A DNA stretch of 64,000 nucleotides from Panax quinquefolius (lineage: Eukaryota; Streptophyta; Magnoliopsida; Apiales; Araliaceae), in the NCBI GenBank assembly GCA_020205615.1, contig CM035170.1, positions 38,166,143 to 38,230,142 on the forward strand. Reading direction: 5' to 3'. A program made the position numbers and the translations under genes. The notes beneath the pieces were generated by a model that searched no databases, was not told the DNA's origin, and was given only the letters and a program-made list of their open reading frames with translations. Shown piece by piece: positions 58,801 to 64,000 of this stretch (the first letter of the stretch is position 1; each line of letters opens with the position of its first letter).

Positions 58801-59615
58801 CTAATCTTGATAGATTGACTAATTTCTTTATAAGTCTTTCAATATAGAATTACTAACGCTATCCTATGCCAACTCTTTGATGCGGATTCAAGGTAAGCTT
58901 TGAATATGTATAAACAAATGTATTTTCATCGAGTATTCGATGGGCACGTGAGTTACCCACAACTTAAACGTATTACACGTTTAATGGATGTAGTGTTGAT
59001 CAACATAGGTACTATAAAAACGATCACCTAGATGTACTTTCGTATAAGCTATGCTGGACTTACGGACTTACGTGTTGGGGTTGTCCTTTTCAAAGAAACT
59101 ATAAGGCGTTCACGTCTTGAACTAGAATTGATAATTCATGGAATATTGTTATTGAAAAACGTTTTGAAGGAAAAAGGAAAGCTATTTTGAATTATTGATA
59201 GTACTATGTAACCATCATCCAGTTATTGAAGATATACAATTCCTATGTTTCAAGCATGCTTTTAAAATGAAATTGTTGTACTTGTTGAGCTTGTTATGCT
59301 CATTCTTGCTTGAACCATATAAATGCAGCTTAGACGATATGACCAAGAGATTCGACAAGGATAAAGCGAAGGCTAAAGCAAGTTTGTAGCTTACCTATGT
59401 AATAGTATAGGTTTGTAATGATAATATTTGATATTATGACAAAAGCAAATGTAACGGTTATAACGAACCTTGGGAATGGTAGTATTATTTTGGAATATAT
59501 ATATATAAGACAGATTCGTTCTTTTGAGGCTTTTCAATTGAATGTTTGTGTGAACTGTAGCACCGTGGAGCACCATCTGTCGGGTTGAAAGAGACCCAGA
59601 TTTTGGGGCGTCACA
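55839..59615 (+). mobile_element. G: solo LTR of a gypsy-type element
   Basis: 3,777 bp, starting TGTAACGCCCC and ending GGGGCGTCACA, with 5-bp target duplications on both sides and no internal region, PBS or PPT. Such solo LTRs arise by recombination between the two LTRs of an element. TATA box at 56872-56880. No protein-coding signal is visible. A short stretch at 57960-58150 is clearly more GC-rich than its surroundings. Confidence 0.9.
56872..56880 (+). promoter_or_regulatory. TATA box of solo LTR G
   Basis: TATAAATAG followed by AGAGCTTTGCATTC; typical plant LTR promoter position about 1 kb from the LTR start. Confidence 0.65.
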
Positions 59616-61277
59616 CTACAGGCCATAGATGACTTTAAAAAATATAAACATGGGGATGATGACAACGATATAAGAATTCAATAAAACAAGTTCAAGAATT
59701 AAGTTATTCAGGAACTAATAACGTCCAAATTGTCAACATGATACTTCTTTGTAGAGTAAAATTCAAGAATGCTCAGAAGAATATTTCCATGAAAAGATAT
59801 TGGATGAAGTGCAAATATCAAGGATATTCCACTGATTTCATGGAGTATAGAAGTCAAAACTTTAAGCAACTGAGTATAATAAAGATTGGAATAACGAAAG
59901 AAATCACCATGCATGCGGTATTGCCGCATAAACAGTTTATTCAACGAATAATAATAACGGAACCAGTCGGTAGTAAATTACATGCCAAGCGGATGTTCCA
60001 ATGAGAATAATAAAGAATAGAATAACAACGAAATCACCATGCATACGGTACTTGCAGCATGAGCGAGTTATTCCAACGAATACTAAATAACGAAACCGAA
60101 TCGAGGTATGTCACGCCAAGCGAGATATTCCACCGAATAATAAAGAATAGAATAACGGAGAGAATTTAACCAAGTATAGGGAAGTCCACATATACGAGTT
60201 ATTCCAACGAAATAATAAAGAATAGAATAACAGGAGAATTTCACCAAGTATAGGGAAGTCCGCGTATCTGAGTTATTCAAATGTAATAATAAAGAATAAC
60301 AGGAGAATTTCACCAAGGAATAACGAATAATAATAAAGAATGGAATAACGAAGTTCTCTTCATGAATACAAAATAAATAATACCCACTACCTTAAGAAGA
60401 AGAGTACTAGATATATAAGTAGTAAAGTAGCAGAATACTTTTCTTCTTTCTCTCTATAGTTTATCTCTAGAGTTTCGATTGAATTAAGTAAGAAATAATG
60501 AAGGAATGAGCTTATTTATAGAAAAATGGGTCGCATAAGAACTAACTCATGAAACGGTCCAGATTGATTTACTTTAATCGGCGGTCCATATTTAATGCAA
60601 AATCTTTTAAATAAAATATAATATATTCTATTTATAATCTAATAAAACGAATAACTTTATAAAAGATTTTACTATGCAAACACTATCACGCAGCACTTAT
60701 GCATAATAAAATATAATATATTCTAATTATTGTCTAATAAAGCGAGATAACTTTATAAAAGTATTACATTTTATATAAAAAGATTTTACTATTAGCCTAA
60801 TAAAACGAATAACTTTATAAAAGTATTATGTTTTATATAAAAAGCTTTTCATTTTTTATTACATTAATAATGCCAATAAAACAAAAACCGGTGACTTATC
60901 ACATAAGCATCGATAATCAATCACCGTAATTACTCTTATGCAACCAATGCCATTCATCGTACTTTACTTTTACTATCGAGTAGTTCAACAGTATTAATGG
61001 TAAAACTTTTGCGGTTATTTTCAATAAAATATTTTTGTCGTTTTCTCAATCTGACAATAATTTCGTTGTGGGGTATACCAATGATTGTGTCGTTGTACGA
61101 ATATTCCCTGTTAAAATGAATATTCCCCGACCAATCGAATATTATATACAACTTGCGTACTTTACAAAATTTATAAATATTACCCACAACTATAACATTA
61201 TATCAAATTTACTCCATAATATTCAAAAATGATATTTATAGAAAATTCATCTTTATTCAAAAAGTTGGGGTCTTACA
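59616..61277 (-). mobile_element. B2: 5' LTR, proximal part
   Basis: Continues the 5' LTR from 55838 and ends TGTAAGACCCC (minus) at 61277. It spans the intact D target site near 59640-59650, the tandem array 59935-60350 and a TATA box near 60511-60521. The total B2 5' LTR is about 2.4 kb. It differs from the 3' LTR at many CAG/CTG positions. Confidence 0.9.
59935..60350 (-). repeat. Tandem array in the B2 5' LTR
   Basis: Same unit types as 48930-49300 but more degraded; TTCCAACAGAA of the other LTR mostly reads TTCCAACGAA here. Confidence 0.75.
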
Positions 61278-61583
61278 ACTAAGGTAAAAGTTTATGCGCC
61301 CAAGGTGGATAAGAGGAACAAATTGTTCCGACCAGCAGTACTTGGCCAGAACAGGGCATATTGAGCTAATCACCCTTTGTGTCTATAAGTTATGACAGTT
61401 TGTGGATGAATTCCCATAAAAATCTTTGCGAAAATGACAGACAAATAGTCTATATGACTCCTCAGCAAAATTTGAAAATTTTTACTCTTGTGAATGGTGT
61501 ATTGGGTAACATATAATGATGAGAAGGTATGGTGTAAGGTCTAAGGTAAATTTCGGGAACAAAATTTTTAGAAGAAGGGGATG
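61278..61583 (+). mobile_element. C: internal region, right part, with PPT
   Basis: 306 bp with no clear coding frame. It ends AATTTCGGGAACAAAATTTT then AGAAGAAGGGGATG, the polypurine tract before the LTR. The AATTTCGGGGACGAAATT-like block is common just before the 3' LTR in Tekay-type elements, hinting at C's origin. Confidence 0.8.
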
Positions 61584-64000
61584 TGACAACCCGAGAATTT
61601 TGAATATTTTTTAAAAATTTTATTAATTGATTTAAGGTTCAATATTAGAACTTAGACAGAAAATAAGTGTATGCGTTTGATATTTTTAAGAAAGAATTTT
61701 GAGGATTTCAAAATCCTGTGAAGGATTTAGGTGAATTATTCAGGATAAAGGGAATACGAGTATGTGTGTATGTGTGTACAGTATGTGGTTAAGGGTCAAG
61801 AGTTGACCAGATAAACGATGTCTGTGACAAACCCTAAGTATATATTAAGAACGTCAACGTTCGGCTAGAAAACCCTAGCGATTAACAAGAAACCCTAGAA
61901 ACCAATTCTGAAAACCCTAATTTTAGTTTTGGGAATTCGAAACCCTAATTCGATGTATGAAACCCTAATATGGAAACTTAAATGATTATTATATTTATTA
62001 AGTGCTATTAATTATAATATTAATTAGGGTAAAGCTTAATTATTTAGCAAACCCTAATTTCAAAGTTTTAAAACCCTAATTTATGGATTTGAAACCCTAA
62101 ATTATAAATAGGGAAAAATCTAAGTGTTCATTAAATAATTTTTATGTTAATTAGGAAATATTAATCATAATTTTAAAGTTATAAGTAATTAGAAAACCTA
62201 ATCTAATTACGAAATCTAATTTTAAATTAGAAAATTATTTTCTCTATAGAAACCCTAATTAGTGGGTTATAAACCCTAATGACCATTTTGATCCTAATTG
62301 CTTAATTAACAATTTTAATTAGAAAATTCTAATCCTAATTAGAAAGATTTAAATTATGATTAAATTTTTTTAATATAATTAGAAATTTCTAATTATAATT
62401 TAGAAATATTAATTTTCTATTTTGAAAACATAATTTGGAAATTCTAGATTTTATTTTTCTAAAATCCTAAGGTTTTCCAAACCCTAAACCCTAAAGGGTT
62501 CAAACCCTAAACCTTAACCCAAACCCTAAACCCTAAGGGTTTGGCCATTGTCCAAAATACCATTAATTTTGTATGTAAAATGGCCATAATGCCCTTTGTT
62601 GCATTATTGGAAATAATTGGTGAATCTGCAATAATTGAGTTGTTGAACAACTCTACCAACTCCATGTGACCCAAATAATAGCCAATCAGCCGAAATTTTG
62701 CAAGATCATAGCAACATGTCATCAAATAAATAGATTAAGAGAGAGAAAATGGTCACTTTAACTTTCATTTTCTCCCAAGACATTTTATCTCTATATTTCG
62801 AAATCTAGAGTGAGCGAGAGTGAAAAGTTTAGCCAAGTTCAGTTTATAGCTTTCCAAAAACAGATCAAGGGTCAGAAAATCAAAGATCATAGCATCAAAG
62901 GTATAAAACCGAAAATTTTGAAAGTCAATGATCTTATGTTTGATATTGTTATTTGTTGGTTAGAAATGTGTTAGAGGGTGTATTTGAGTGATCTGGGTTA
63001 ATAGATCATGGATCTATAACATCTAGAGGCACAAAAATCAAGTTTTTAAAACTGGTCAAGAACCCTAATTTTGTTGTCTGACAAGCCATGTCGGGCTCTT
63101 AGATTCTTGTGTGTTAAGCGTTATGTGTGTTTAAAGTTATATATCCGTAGTATGTCATGTGGGCTATGATCTAAAATCGGAAACACGACCGATCATGAAT
63201 ATCTTGAGAGATACGAGCGGTCGAACCTCGTTGACCGTTCACGAAAAAATGAAATTGCAGGCGACCCAAAATTCCGTAAGTCCTCGACAAGATATTTCGA
63301 GCACTAGATCTTGCTATGTTTAAGTTTTATGTGCTTTTGTTGGTTGTATCTGGTAGACCGACATGCGGTATATACCTCCAAACCATTAGATCCCTCGGAT
63401 CTTGCTCGAATCAAATTTATTGGTGGTCAAACCACCGTTGACCAAGTGCTATAAAGAACATTTACGGGTTTCCCGAAATGTTCAAGAACTGGTTGTTGTG
63501 GCCTAGTTTGACCGACCTAGATTTTTCTTTGTTTTGATGTTTTTAAGTTGATCTAGTGATTGTTTGTTGTACCTTGACATAACGACTATAGCGTTGAACC
63601 TTAACATCACATGAAATATGACCGAACATGTATAAAATTAAGTCATGAGGTGGAAATGCTCAAACATTGTGCAGGGTTTACGGGTAACCCGTAAAAACCA
63701 ATGAAGCCTCCTCGATAGTAACTTTTCGAGCTTGGATCTTGCAATTTAGTGATGTTATGGCTATGTAACTTGTTCGTAATTGTAGTGTTACACTCATACT
63801 ATAATTATAAAACTTAAAACCAATCCAGAAACCATGTGATCATCGATCTAGCACTTGTCAAACCAAGCCCCTCGAAGTCTGACATGAGTTTCTGGGTTTG
63901 TTGAAGAACAGCCCAAGAAAACTATTAGCGACAGATTCGTCACCAAAAGGCTCTATAGCGACAGTTAATTTCGAAAAATAATTATTTTAATTAAATAAAT
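61584..64000 (+). mobile_element. C: 3' LTR, cut by the window end
   Basis: Begins TGACAACCC and follows the 5' LTR (9297-11680) throughout, including the telobox cluster and the CACTA-like scrap near 63915-63965. The remaining ~1.65 kb of LTR lies outside the window. Differences from the 5' LTR are many and concentrate at CAG/CTG. Confidence 0.9.
61840..62540. repeat. Telobox (AAACCCTAA) cluster in the C 3' LTR
   Basis: Counterpart of 9540-10226; the telomere-like run at 62478-62540 is longer here (nine or so CCCTAAA-type units, with an AAAGGGTTC interruption). Confidence 0.7.

Noticed and set aside
59195..59389. A 64-codon frame with a hydrophobic stretch and a charged end.
   Set aside because: It lies within solo LTR G, has no homologue that I recognise and no promoter or conserved context.

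Overview
This is plant nuclear heterochromatin, probably from a eudicot with a large repeat-rich genome. It is AT-rich and contains no convincing host gene, rRNA, tRNA or CRISPR array. Nearly every base belongs to a transposable element, mostly LTR retrotransposons inserted into one another. I label the elements A to G. A is a CACTA (En/Spm) DNA transposon end. B1L, B1R and B2 are Ty3/gypsy elements of the Tekay/Del chromovirus type. C is a Ty3-type non-autonomous element with 4-kb LTRs. D is a Ty1/copia element. E and F are gypsy elements related to B. G is a solo LTR.

Layout: 1-896 is the end of CACTA element A, inserted into the LTR of B1L. B1L (minus strand, 897-5939) meets B1R (plus strand, 5940-9296) head to head inside gag. 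The LTR of B1R is interrupted at 9297 by C (5' LTR 9297-13356, 3' LTR from 61584 past the window end). The short internal region of C is interrupted by B2 (14727-61277, minus strand). The 3' LTR of B2 is split by a copia block D (15536-48635, TSD TAAAC), and its 5' LTR is split by solo LTR G (55839-59615, TSD CTACA). D is a tandem of two partial copies. At their junction lie E (22416-31080, plus) and F (31081-40757, minus), joined tail to tail. The nest is therefore at least five levels deep: B1R, C, B2, D, then E/F.

Coding content: only decayed gag-pol is present. B2 keeps the most complete set (gag, protease, RT, RNase H, integrase and a chromodomain-like tail on the minus strand, 50.3-54.9 kb), but it has several stops and frameshifts and a lost catalytic Glu in integrase. 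B1L is similar but more decayed. B1R and E lack integrase and the RT core. F and C have no coding region. D carries decayed copia gag, protease, integrase and RNase H. None of these elements looks able to move unaided.

I found no cellular pathway or new enzymatic system. The points most worth a second look are: F, with two 4.7-kb LTRs around 326 bp; a 39-bp minisatellite that seems to grow from B to E to F; the D tandem with E/F at its junction; an integrase deletion shared by B1R and E; Trp-to-stop changes in CHG context; and a recurrent CAG/CTG versus CG difference between repeat copies that may be a sequencing artefact at methylated sites.
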